From: Candidatus Woesearchaeota archaeon
GTDB taxonomy: Archaea; Nanobdellota; Nanobdellia; Woesearchaeales; UBA525
Direction: 5' to 3'
Length of the DNA stretch: 8,541 bases
Assembly: GCA_027371725.1 (NCBI GenBank)
Contig: DAHXMN010000026.1
Coordinates: 1 to 8,541 of the forward strand
Position 1 is the first letter of the stretch. Each line of letters opens with the position of its first letter. The notes under the pieces are model-generated. The model was given only the letters and a program-made list of their open reading frames with translations. It was not told the DNA's origin and did not search any database. Made by a program: the position numbers and the translations under genes. Below are positions 1-5,567 of this stretch, in pieces.

Positions 1-77
1 GCCCGCTCGTCCTCGTCGACCCGGTGCAGCCGGGACGGAACGCCGCGGCCGCGCTCTCGCAGGAGAAGCTCGACCTC
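1..77 (+). repeat. Exact 77-nt copy of an internal cca segment
   Basis: Bases 1-77 are identical to bases 3869-3945 inside the CCA-adding enzyme gene; base 78 is c where base 3946 is t, and similarity ends at once. The copy lies in the same reading frame as cca (it encodes the VDPVQPGRNAAA part) and runs in frame into the next segment without a stop. No other part of cca is present. An exact match that begins at the first base and is 77 nt long equals a k-mer length widely used in de Bruijn assembly, so an assembly-graph overlap at a contig end is the first explanation. A short real duplication is the alternative. Confidence 0.95.
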
Positions 78-395
78 CTCACGCAGCTGGAAAACGGTAC
101 CGGCGTCCCTGCGGACTATGTGGTCCTCACCTCGTCCGGCGAGCGGATACTGAACGGCACGACTGACGCAACCGGTCTCGCCTCTCTCCTCGTGCCGAAG
201 TACTGGCTCCGCCAGGGCGCCACGGCGCTGACGCCCGCCATCCCGTCGTACTTCCACGCGAACGCCACAATCAACGGGACGGGGTACGCGAACACGACAG
301 TCGTGACCGTCGATCACCAGCTCACGTTCGCGCTCGGCGACCCGGTCATCCTCAATCTCACTGAGGGCTACAGCGACCAGGACTACGACGCCGTG
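78..395 (+). pseudogene. Fragment of surface protein, Ig-like domain (orphan piece)
   Basis: This open stretch has no start or stop of its own. It encodes about 105 residues rich in Asn, Thr, Gly and hydrophobic beta-strand residues, including NGTTDATG, HANATINGTGYANTT and DHQLTFALGD, with several N-x-T/S sequons typical of secreted archaeal proteins. It aligns loosely with the linker domain of the minus-strand beta-helix protein (about residues 350-445 there): NGTGVPADYVV against DGIGAPVQNASV, then NGTTDATGLASLLV against NLTTDERGQALV. I infer a piece of a second, related beta-helix/Ig-like surface protein in the opposite orientation. Upstream it is fused to the cca copy; downstream, near 395, the plus frame stops looking like protein and becomes the antisense shadow of the minus gene. 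The right boundary is approximate (375-400). Confidence 0.55.
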
Positions 396-400
396 GGAAC
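375..400. other. Head-on junction of two truncated coding regions
   Basis: Protein-like coding on the plus strand (ending around NLTEGYSDQDYDA) and on the minus strand (ending around NSFAVDNTIFSSHG) meet here. Both frames stay open through the junction, so neither gene ends naturally. The two frames are codon-aligned antisense, which in GC-rich DNA keeps both free of stops. The exact breakpoint cannot be placed by eye. Confidence 0.55.
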
Positions 401-908
401 TGAAGATGGTGTTGTCAACGGCGAACGAGTTGCCCCCGTTGTCGATGCTGAGGAGGCCGCCCTGCGAGTTGTTCTGGAGGATGCTGTCAGAGAGGAGAGT
501 GCCGTTCGACTTGCCCAGGTAGATGCCGCCGTAGCCGTTGCCGATCACCTTGACGCCCTGGAGCGTGATGTTCGACGACTGGAGCAGGAAGAGCCCTTGC
601 TGGCCGTTGCTGATGATGGTGCCGCTGATTGCGCAGCCGCTCGTCCCCGCCTCGAGGCGGATGCCGACCTCGTCATTGCCGCTGACAGCATTGTCCTGCG
701 TCATGCGGCAGGAGGCGATATGCGAGAAGAGAACGCCGCGCGTGTTGTTCTCGACAGTGTTGTTGATGAGCGTCACGTTGGAGCCGAGGAGGGCCCAAAA
801 GCCTTGCTGGAAGCCGCTGATCCTGCAATTCTTCACCGTGATGTTCGCATGGTTCGTGGTATAGACGCCGATGCCCGTGCCGCCTGCGCCCACGAGCGCG
901 TGACCCTG

Positions 909-938
909 GCAGTCGAGCGTGACGTTGTCAGCAGCGAT
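909..938 (-). repeat. 30-bp exact direct repeat inside beta-helix gene (copy 2)
   Basis: Identical to 2157-2186. On the minus strand it encodes the AADNVTLDC strand that opens the second beta-helix module. It marks an internal duplication within the gene. Confidence 0.9.
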
Positions 939-2156
939 CGTGATGAGCGCGCTTCCCGGAGCGGACGGCATGTTCATGCAGGTGACGTCGTTGTCGAGCG
1001 TGGTATCGTTCATGATGGTGCGCTGGCACGGGAATTGGATGACGACCGGACCATATTGATCGGGCGTGTCGTTGACGAAAGCCAGGACGGTGACGTTGTT
1101 GCCGATACTGTCCGTGGCGACCGCCCTGAGCGGCAGGGGGGTGAGCGTACCGTTGGCATCGAGCGTGTAGCTCGTCACGAGGGCCTGCCCGGTCTCGCCC
1201 CGTTCGTCAGTAGTGAGATTGTACGTGAGAGCGGCCGCATTCCGGTCATAGACCGCGACGCTCGCGTTCTGGACGGGGGCGCCGATGCCGTCGAGCACCT
1301 CGAAGTATGCGAGGAAGCGCTGCGTCACCGCGTCGGTGTCCGCGCAGAAGCCATTCGTCGTGATGTCGCTCATGAGCGAAGCGACAGGCGTCACGAGTAT
1401 CTCGAGATCGGGGGGGGTATTGCCGCATATCGTGTTCCTGACGATCGATGCGCCGGGCGTTTGGGCGGTGACATTGTCGAGGAGGACGCCGCCGCCGTTG
1501 CCGGTGATGGTGCTGTCCGCGAGCAGGACCGAGCCGCCGGCGAGATTGAGGGCGTGGGCGCCGTTGCCCTCGATGGTGGCGTTCCCGACCGTCACCGTGC
1601 TTGCGCCTGTCGAGGAGATGCCTTCCTGCGTGTTGCCGGAGATCGAGGTCCCGTCGAGGAGCAGAGCGCCGTTGACGAGCGTGACGCCCGCGCCGGCGTT
1701 CCCGCCGATCGCCCCGTCGTTGACGGTGACGTTCGCGTCATCGGCATAGAGCCCTTGGACGCCGTTCTGGTCGAGGAGCGCATTGTCGAGCGTGATGTCC
1801 GTGACGCTGTTGAGGAAGATGCCCTGTTGGCCGTTCCTTTCGAGGGCGCTGCCGTTGACGGTGTTGCCGTCCGAGCCGGCGATCAGCGCCAGGCCGATGC
1901 GATCGTTGTCGCTGGCGTTGAGGCCCATGAAGGCGTTCCGGGTGCTGTTGAGAAGGAAGAGACCGTTCACGTTATCGTGGACGGTCAGGCTGTCGAACGT
2001 GCTGCCGGCAGCCATGGCATAGGCGCCGTAGAGGAAGCCGCTGACGTCGCAGCCGGTGACGGTCACGCCTGAGTGGACGATCGGATCCGCCGGGACGGTG
2101 TTCCCGACGAGGATGCCCCTGCCGGTCCTGTCGGTGTTGGTGATGTTGAAGCCGCC

Positions 2157-2186
2157 GCAGTCGAGCGTGACGTTGTCAGCAGCGAT
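2157..2186 (-). repeat. 30-bp exact direct repeat inside beta-helix gene (copy 1)
   Basis: Identical to 909-938. It encodes the AADNVTLDC strand of the first module, just downstream of the in-frame TAA. Perfect DNA identity amid diverged flanks suggests a recent duplication, gene conversion or strong constraint on this strand. Confidence 0.9.
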
Positions 2187-2398
2187 TCGCACGGCTTATC
2201 CCGCGCCGAGGCCGCCGCTGCAGGCGACCGAATCGTTCAGGACGTAGCTGCCCGAGACGTTGATGCTGTCGCCGCAGGAGAGGGTGATCGGCTGCGCGAT
2301 GGCGGAGACGCTCCAAGGCATCAACAGCATGAGCGCTGCGAAAATCATGGCCAAGAAGAGTCGCTTGTTCATTTTCTTTCTCTTTTCGGGGTGCGGGA

Positions 2399-2932
2399 TC
2401 ACCTATATCCGGGTGCAGTCTGTTGCGCCCGGCGTTGGTGCACGGTGAGGCGCTTATAGACTTCGGGCGGCATCGGTCTGCGGCCGTCCGAAGAGGCGAC
2501 CTTGTTGCGGAACCCCTGCGCCGCGAGCGGACTCGAGGAGAGGAGACTGGTGATCGGATTGCTGCCGTCCGGACCGGTGATCGGCTGGCTCGAGACGTAG
2601 ATATCGGCCTGGGGGCTGCCAGCGATGCCGACATACGCTTGCGTCGGCGCGCCTCCCGGCACCTTGTCGACGCTGATGAGCGGCGGGACGTTTGAATCCA
2701 GCGTGCCGGTGGCCGTCGCGACGACGGCGTAGAACTCGCCTGGCGGCGGGGTCGGGATGTCGACGAGGGATTGGTAGCCGCCGATGCCCGTGCCTTGGTA
2801 GTTGAACTTGCTGGCGTCATACTGGCTGCTCGATGGCGTGGCGCTGATGACGAAGCCGGCGATGCCGAGCCCCGCGGCGAGAAGGGTTTTCCTGATAGGT
2901 CCTTGTTCCCGGATAGTGGATGTTGGGTTCAT
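2399..2932 (-). CDS. Secreted or membrane-anchored protein of unknown family (177 aa)
   Basis: I do not recognise the family. The N-terminus has a charged stretch (REQGPIRK), then a hydrophobic segment at about residues 17-31 (LLAAGLGIAGFVISA) and a Ser-rich SSSQYD site, so it is either a cleaved signal peptide or an N-terminal membrane anchor. The rest is rich in Gly, Pro, Ser and Val, with a PTPPPGE stretch near residue 60, likely short beta strands (FYAVVATATG, QAYVGIAG, ADIYVSS), and a basic tail from about residue 142 (RNKVASSDGRR, KRLTVHQRR). There are no cysteines. ATG at 2932 is preferred over the in-frame GTG at 2941 because GGTGA (2942-2938) sits 5 nt before it, and a TATA-like box lies 25 nt upstream. 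Its stop is 26 nt before the beta-helix start, so the two are probably one transcription unit and may act together at the cell surface; that last step is inference. Confidence 0.75.
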   Translation of the reverse strand: MNPTSTIREQGPIRKTLLAAGLGIAGFVISATPSSSQYDASKFNYQGTGIGGYQSLVDIPTPPPGEFYAVVATATGTLDSNVPPLISVDKVPGGAPTQAYVGIAGSPQADIYVSSQPITGPDGSNPITSLLSSSPLAAQGFRNKVASSDGRRPMPPEVYKRLTVHQRRAQQTAPGYR

Positions 2933-2937
2933 TGGTT

Positions 2938-2961
2938 TCACCAGCAGACTAGTATTTTATA
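2938..2961 (-). promoter_or_regulatory. Promoter and Shine-Dalgarno site of the secreted-protein gene
   Basis: Read on the minus strand, TATAAAATA (2961-2953) lies 25 nt before the ATG at 2932, and GGTGA (2942-2938), a canonical archaeal ribosome binding site, lies 5 nt before it. A second TATA-like box (TATAAGA, about 2974-2968) farther upstream could give a short leader that includes the GGTGA site. Confidence 0.6.
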
Positions 2962-2983
2962 TCTTGAATCTTATACCTTGAAT
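2957..2983. repeat. Tandem 13-bp direct repeat in the divergent promoter
   Basis: TTATATCTTGAAT (2957-2969) and TTATACCTTGAAT (2971-2983) differ at one base and are 14 bp apart. The repeat overlaps or abuts the minus-strand TATA region, a suitable place for a transcription regulator to bind. The regulator role is inference. Confidence 0.6.
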
Positions 2984-3025
2984 TGGTCGTAAATACAAAA
3001 TCATTTATAAATATTCTTATTTTTC

Positions 3026-3070
3026 CTACTATAAAGTAGTATATTTTTAACTTCCGTCGGTCGAGGACGG
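3026..3070. promoter_or_regulatory. Two small inverted repeats upstream of cca
   Basis: CTACT-ATAA-AGTAG (3026-3039) and CCGTC-GGTCGAG-GACGG (3054-3070) are perfect 5-bp inverted repeats in the 176-bp AT-rich gap between the divergent genes. They lie upstream of the cca TATA box, so they act as DNA sites if they act at all. A T-run follows the first, so it could also end a transcript entering from elsewhere. Confidence 0.35.
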
Positions 3071-3078
3071 CCGCAAGC

Positions 3079-3086
3079 ATTAAATA
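3079..3086 (+). promoter_or_regulatory. cca TATA box
   Basis: ATTAAATA, centred about 26 nt before the cca ATG at 3109, in a locally AT-rich spot within GC-rich sequence. The spacing puts the transcription start at or next to the ATG, so the mRNA is probably leaderless. Confidence 0.65.
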
Positions 3087-3108
3087 AGCGCCGCGAGTCA
3101 ATGAGGAT

Positions 3109-4476
3109 ATGGCGAAAAAGACCGTCTCCCGTGGACGCGGCACCGGCTCCCCCGACGACGTGCTGAGGAAGACGTTGAATAATATAAAGCCTTCTGGTGA
3201 TATGCAGAAGGCCGCCGCGACCGTCGTCGAGGGGTTGCGGCAGCCGGCTAGGAAAGCGGGCCTCGACGTCGAATTCATGATCGGCGGCAGCGTCGCGAAA
3301 GGGACTGATCTCGAGGGGGACGCGGACGTGGACGTCTTCGCGCGGTTCTCGCCGAAGAAGCACGCAGGGGACGACCTCTCGGAGCTGCTCGCGCGGATCC
3401 TGCCGAAGGACGCGGAGCGCGTGCACGGCAGCAGGGACTACTTCCAGTTCCGCCGGAAGCTCGCGACGGAGAAAGGGACGGGAGAAGGAGCGAAGGGAAA
3501 AAGGACCTCTGCCGTCGACGTGCTGTTCGAGGTCGTTCCCGTGCTGCGGATAACGGACCCTACGCAGGCGAAGAACGTCACGGACATGAGCCCGCTCCAC
3601 GTCGGCTACGTCCTCGCGGCGATCGCGAAGCGGCCGGGGCTGGCGGACGAGATCCGGCTGGCGAAGCGGTTCTGCAAGGCAGCCAAGTGCTACGGCGCGG
3701 AATCCTACATCAACGGCTTCTCCGGCCACGTCATCGACCTCCTCATCCTCAAGCACGGCTCGTTCCAGGAGCTGCTCGCGGCGGCCGCGAAGTGGAAGGG
3801 CCAGGTCGTCATCGACCTCAGCGGTCGGAAGGACGCGCTCCTCGCTATCGACAAGTCGAAGCGGCAGGGCCCGCTCGTCCTCGTCGACCCGGTGCAGCCG
3901 GGACGGAACGCCGCGGCCGCGCTCTCGCAGGAGAAGCTCGACCTCTTCCGGGAAGCGGCGAAGGCATGGCTGAAGCGACCCGAGCAGGCGTTCTTCGACG
4001 TCGTCGTCAGCAGCGAACAGACAGTCACGGGATGGTTTGAGTGGGAGCGGAAGAAGAACCGGTTTGGCGCGAAGCCGCGGCTCTTCCTCATCAGGACCGA
4101 TGCAGCGGACGGCAAGGACGACATCGTCGCGACGAAGCTGAAGATGGCGCACGAATACCTCCTCCGGCAGGCGGCGCTGCAGGGCTTCGAGCCGCTCGGC
4201 CAGGGGTGGGAGTACGACCGGAAGAAGCGGAGCGGGCTGCACTGGCTCGTCTTCGCCGACGAGACGCTGCCCGCCACCCGCGAGTTCGACGGACCGCCGC
4301 TCCGCGCGACGAAGGACGTGACAGCCTTCCGGAAGAAGCACCGCGACGCACGCGAGAAAGACGGCCGGCTCGTCGCGACGGTGCAACGGAAGTTCCGCAC
4401 GCCGGAAGAGTTCCTGAAAGCGGCGCTGAAGGATCCCTACGTCAAGGGACGGATGAAGAAGGCGCGGCTGCGCTGA
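3109..4476 (+). CDS. cca: CCA tRNA nucleotidyltransferase, archaeal class I
   Basis: It adds or repairs the 3'-terminal CCA of tRNAs using CTP and ATP, without a nucleic acid template, in the cytoplasm. At 455 residues it has the usual length of archaeal class I enzymes. The nucleotidyltransferase signature is GGS (59-61), then GDADVDVF with metal-binding Asp73 and Asp75. The third carboxylate, normally Asp in a xDVVP strand, appears as Glu141 in FEVVPV. The central domain includes AKRFCKAAKCYGAESYINGFSGHVIDLL (residues about 185-212), typical of this family, and FVVSSEQ/WFEW- and GWEYDRKKRSGLHWLVF-like stretches in the tail and body domains. The ATG at 3109 is supported by the TATA box 26 nt upstream; an ATG at 3101 is out of frame. 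It lies about 800 bp from three tRNA genes that lack CCA, which fits its role. Residues 254-279 are encoded by the segment copied at the left edge of the window. Confidence 0.95.
   Translation: MAKKTVSRGRGTGSPDDVLRKTLNNIKPSGDMQKAAATVVEGLRQPARKAGLDVEFMIGGSVAKGTDLEGDADVDVFARFSPKKHAGDDLSELLARILPKDAERVHGSRDYFQFRRKLATEKGTGEGAKGKRTSAVDVLFEVVPVLRITDPTQAKNVTDMSPLHVGYVLAAIAKRPGLADEIRLAKRFCKAAKCYGAESYINGFSGHVIDLLILKHGSFQELLAAAAKWKGQVVIDLSGRKDALLAIDKSKRQGPLVLVDPVQPGRNAAAALSQEKLDLFREAAKAWLKRPEQAFFDVVVSSEQTVTGWFEWERKKNRFGAKPRLFLIRTDAADGKDDIVATKLKMAHEYLLRQAALQGFEPLGQGWEYDRKKRSGLHWLVFADETLPATREFDGPPLRATKDVTAFRKKHRDAREKDGRLVATVQRKFRTPEEFLKAALKDPYVKGRMKKARLR
3869..3945 (+). repeat. cca-internal partner of the 77-nt copy
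   Basis: Identical to window bases 1-77. Here it lies inside an intact, continuous cca reading frame, so this is the native location. Confidence 0.95.
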
Positions 4477-4923
4477 TCAGCGGGCAAGCAGCTGTTTCGA
4501 TTGCGCCCTTACGCAGGCTCCGAGGGCCTCAGAGATATTCCTCTCGAGAGAAACGATCTCCTGAGAGGAGAGCGCTCCTTGAACAGGAGAAGGAGCCGCG
4601 TCGGCGCGGACGATCTTCAGATCGTCGAGGGTGAAGATGCGGTTCTCCGCGACGGGGAGGTCAAGACCGGGCAGGGAGACAAGTCCGCGGTCAAGCCGCC
4701 GGAAGACGGATGGGTCGCTGTAGATCCCCACTTTCCCGATGCTGAGGAGATTGTGCGCATAGTCGTGGACGAGGTGTTCCGCGACCTGGGAAAGATCGCC
4801 CGGACCGTTCCAGCCGGTCGGAGGGGCGAAGGGTTTCCACCGCTGGCAATTGAAATATGCGACGCGGTAAAGACGGGTGTCCTGATCCTTGATGATATCG
4901 TATGCGGGAGGACGGAACGACAT
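4477..4923 (-). CDS. Hypothetical protein with HxxHDxxH cluster (148 aa)
   Basis: I do not recognise the family. It is soluble, with no signal peptide or membrane span. Residues 46-61 (SQVAEHLVHDYAHNLL) look like a helix that places His50, His53, Asp54 and His57 on neighbouring turns, which could bind a metal; this is inference. The N-terminal part has aromatic residues (RLYRVAYFNCQRWKPF, residues 17-32); the C-terminal third looks helical (SSQEIVSLERNISEALG). The ATG at 4923 is chosen over an upstream TTG (4938) because TTTAAAAATA sits 24 nt before it, which fits the leaderless pattern of the neighbours. Its stop (4479-4477) directly abuts the cca stop (4474-4476), so the two genes converge with no gap. 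Confidence 0.7.
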   Translation of the reverse strand: MSFRPPAYDIIKDQDTRLYRVAYFNCQRWKPFAPPTGWNGPGDLSQVAEHLVHDYAHNLLSIGKVGIYSDPSVFRRLDRGLVSLPGLDLPVAENRIFTLDDLKIVRADAAPSPVQGALSSQEIVSLERNISEALGACVRAQSKQLLAR

Positions 4924-4941
4924 GATACCACTCCACAATAG

Positions 4942-4951
4942 TATTTTTAAA
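4942..4951 (-). promoter_or_regulatory. TATA box for the 148-aa gene
   Basis: Minus strand TTTAAAAATA, centred 24 nt before the ATG at 4923, giving a transcription start at about the ATG. Confidence 0.5.
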
Positions 4952-4971
4952 GAATGGGGTGGTGAAAGAAG

Positions 4972-4979
4972 TATTTAAG
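4972..4979 (+). promoter_or_regulatory. BRE/TATA-like promoter, target unclear
   Basis: The plus strand reads GGTGAAAGAAG then TATTTAAG, a good match to an archaeal BRE plus TATA box. It would start a plus-strand RNA near 5003. No convincing gene follows before the tRNAs. The box is near-palindromic, and the minus side also has a BRE-like GAAAGA, so it could instead serve the 148-aa gene with a short leader. Confidence 0.45.
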
Positions 4980-4999
4980 TCTTTCTCAGGGAAGGGCCG

Positions 5000-5233
5000 C
5001 GTTGAACGTGGACGTTGCCGGCCAAAGGACGGCCCGTGACGGGAAATGAAGCCGAGAAGGAGAGGGTGCCACTCGCGAGGCTCCGAGCGAGCTTCGAACA
5101 GCCGTGCGATCGCCCCCCCCAGGAGCTCCGCTGCAGCGAAGAACGGAGCGAGACGTTCACCGCGGCCTCAGGGAAGGGAAAGAGACGAGCGAAGAAGAAC
5201 GTGAAGGAAGAAGCATGCGAAGCCGACGTAAGC
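5000..5233 (+). other. GC-rich stretch without clear gene; possible structured RNA
   Basis: Open frames exist on both strands, but all run on weak starts, have odd composition, or run into tRNA-Gly, so I do not call a protein. The plus strand folds into local stems: an 8-bp stem (5076-5083 with 5089-5096, one G-U) and a perfect 6-bp stem GCTCCG/CGGAGC (5125-5130 with 5144-5149). With the promoter-like box at 4972-4979, a small RNA or a long tRNA leader is possible. I find no box C/D, SRP or RNase P signature. Confidence 0.3.
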
Positions 5234-5241
5234 TTTATAAA
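5234..5241 (+). promoter_or_regulatory. TATA box of the tRNA-Gly / tRNA-Ile unit
   Basis: TTTATAAA, centred 31 nt before the mature 5' end of tRNA-Gly, so transcription would begin a few bases before the tRNA. No comparable box precedes tRNA-Ile, which suggests both tRNAs come from this promoter. Confidence 0.65.
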
Positions 5242-5268
5242 CAACTCGCGGTTTGCGGAGCCGAAGAC

Positions 5269-5386
5269 GCGCTGGTAGTACAGTGGTTAGTATACGGCCT
5301 TGCCACACCCTCGGAGCCAGGCTCCTCGGAGCTTTGCGCCAGGGCGCAAAGAGGCTGTGACCCGGGTTCAAATCCCGGCCGGCGCA
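5269..5386 (+). tRNA. tRNA-Gly(GCC) with 46-nt intron
   Basis: All arms fold. The acceptor is GCGCTGG/CCGGCGC with one U-G pair, the D-stem is GTAC/GTAT with GG in the loop, the anticodon stem is CGGCC/GGCTG around TTGCCAA after splicing, the variable loop has 4 nt, and the T-arm is CCGGG-TTCAAAT-CCCGG. The discriminator is A5386 and no CCA is encoded. Anticodon GCC is at 5302-5304. The anticodon loop is interrupted between positions 37 and 38. The spliced length is 72 nt. It needs the tRNA splicing endonuclease and the CCA enzyme for maturation. Confidence 0.95.
5306..5351 (+). other. Archaeal tRNA intron (position 37/38)
   Basis: The boundaries follow from a bulge-helix-bulge fold: the central 4-bp helix is TTGC (5300-5303) with GCAA (5346-5349); the bulges are CA^C (5304-5306) and AG^A (5350-5352), cut where marked; the inner helix is CCC (5308-5310) with GGG (5342-5344) next to an A-C mismatch. 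The intron body can also form GGAGC-CAG-GCTCC and CTTTGCGC-CAGG-GCGCAAAG hairpins. The second of these competes with the splicing fold by sequestering GCAA. Confidence 0.85.
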
Positions 5387-5399
5387 TGCAGGCAAGCGG

Positions 5400-5424
5400 T
5401 GGGCTGAACGCAGCGTTCCGCCCA
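5400..5424 (+). other. Hairpin between tRNA-Gly and tRNA-Ile
   Basis: Stem TGGGC-T-GAACG / CGTTC-C-GCCCA: ten base pairs with one T-C mismatch and a CAG loop. It fills most of the 45-nt spacer. No T-run follows, so a terminator is unlikely; a processing element for a dicistronic tRNA precursor is more plausible (inference). Confidence 0.5.
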
Positions 5425-5431
5425 GCATCAT

Positions 5432-5505
5432 GAGCCCGTAGCTTAGCCTGGTGGAGTGCTCGACTGATAATCGAGAGGTCCCGTGTTCAAATCACGGCGG
5501 GCTCA
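5432..5505 (+). tRNA. tRNA-Ile(GAU)
   Basis: 74 nt, no CCA encoded, discriminator A. Acceptor GAGCCCG/CGGGCTC fully paired, anticodon stem CTCGA/TCGAG, anticodon GAT at 5466-5468, T-arm CCGTG-TTCAAAT-CACGG. The D-arm pairs GCTT with GAGT through G-U and T-G ends, and G appears where A21 is usual, a small departure. It lacks its own TATA box and is probably transcribed with tRNA-Gly. Confidence 0.95.
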
Positions 5506-5525
5506 TTCATTCTCCTTCCGCAGGA

Positions 5526-5534
5526 TTTTTAAAT
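5526..5534 (+). promoter_or_regulatory. TATA box of tRNA-Glu
   Basis: TTTTTAAAT, centred 38 nt before the mature tRNA-Glu 5' end, leaving a leader of about ten bases. The T-run can also help end the upstream tRNA-Gly/Ile transcript. Confidence 0.55.
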
Positions 5535-5567
5535 GACCCTCGAATCGTAGAGAAGAAAAAGTTTCAT

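Larger units (their letters stand above)
396..2372 (-). pseudogene. Secreted parallel beta-helix surface protein, in-frame stop and truncated end
   Basis: The start at 2372 (ATG) is followed by a clear signal peptide: MNKR, a hydrophobic core and WSVSA, with cleavage likely near residues 24-26. The mature part starts with a Cys-containing module, then TAA (2198-2196) at codon 59. The same frame then stays open to the left edge and encodes about 600 residues of typical right-handed beta-helix sequence: short N-G-rich rungs such as ITLDNALLDQNGVQGLY, SNVTLINNTVENNT and SSNITLQGVKVIGNG, many N-x-T/S sequons, no transmembrane segment. Two helix modules each open with a Cys pair and an AADNVTLDC strand (residues about 30-350 and about 449 onward) and are separated by an Ig-like linker (about 350-445). 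The family resembles NosD/PbH1-type surface or S-layer-associated proteins; the ligand is unknown. The stop may be a mutation (a Tyr codon to TAA would suffice) or a sequencing error. The C-terminus is lost at about 395. It follows the 2399-2932 gene by 26 nt, so one transcript is likely. Confidence 0.8.

Noticed and set aside
24..2072. A 682-codon open frame on the plus strand
   Set aside because: Its first 18 codons are the cca copy and the next about 105 are the Ig-like fragment, but from about 396 on it has shadow composition (runs of Val, Asp, Arg, Glu, Ala). It is the codon-aligned antisense of the beta-helix gene.
3001..4386. A 461-codon open frame on the minus strand across cca
   Set aside because: Leu/Arg/Glu/Val-rich antisense of cca, whose plus-strand product has clear family motifs.
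5015..5278. An 87-codon plus frame before tRNA-Gly
   Set aside because: It starts at TTG, has no family resemblance and ends inside tRNA-Gly. The overlapping minus frame (4975-5244) is no better.
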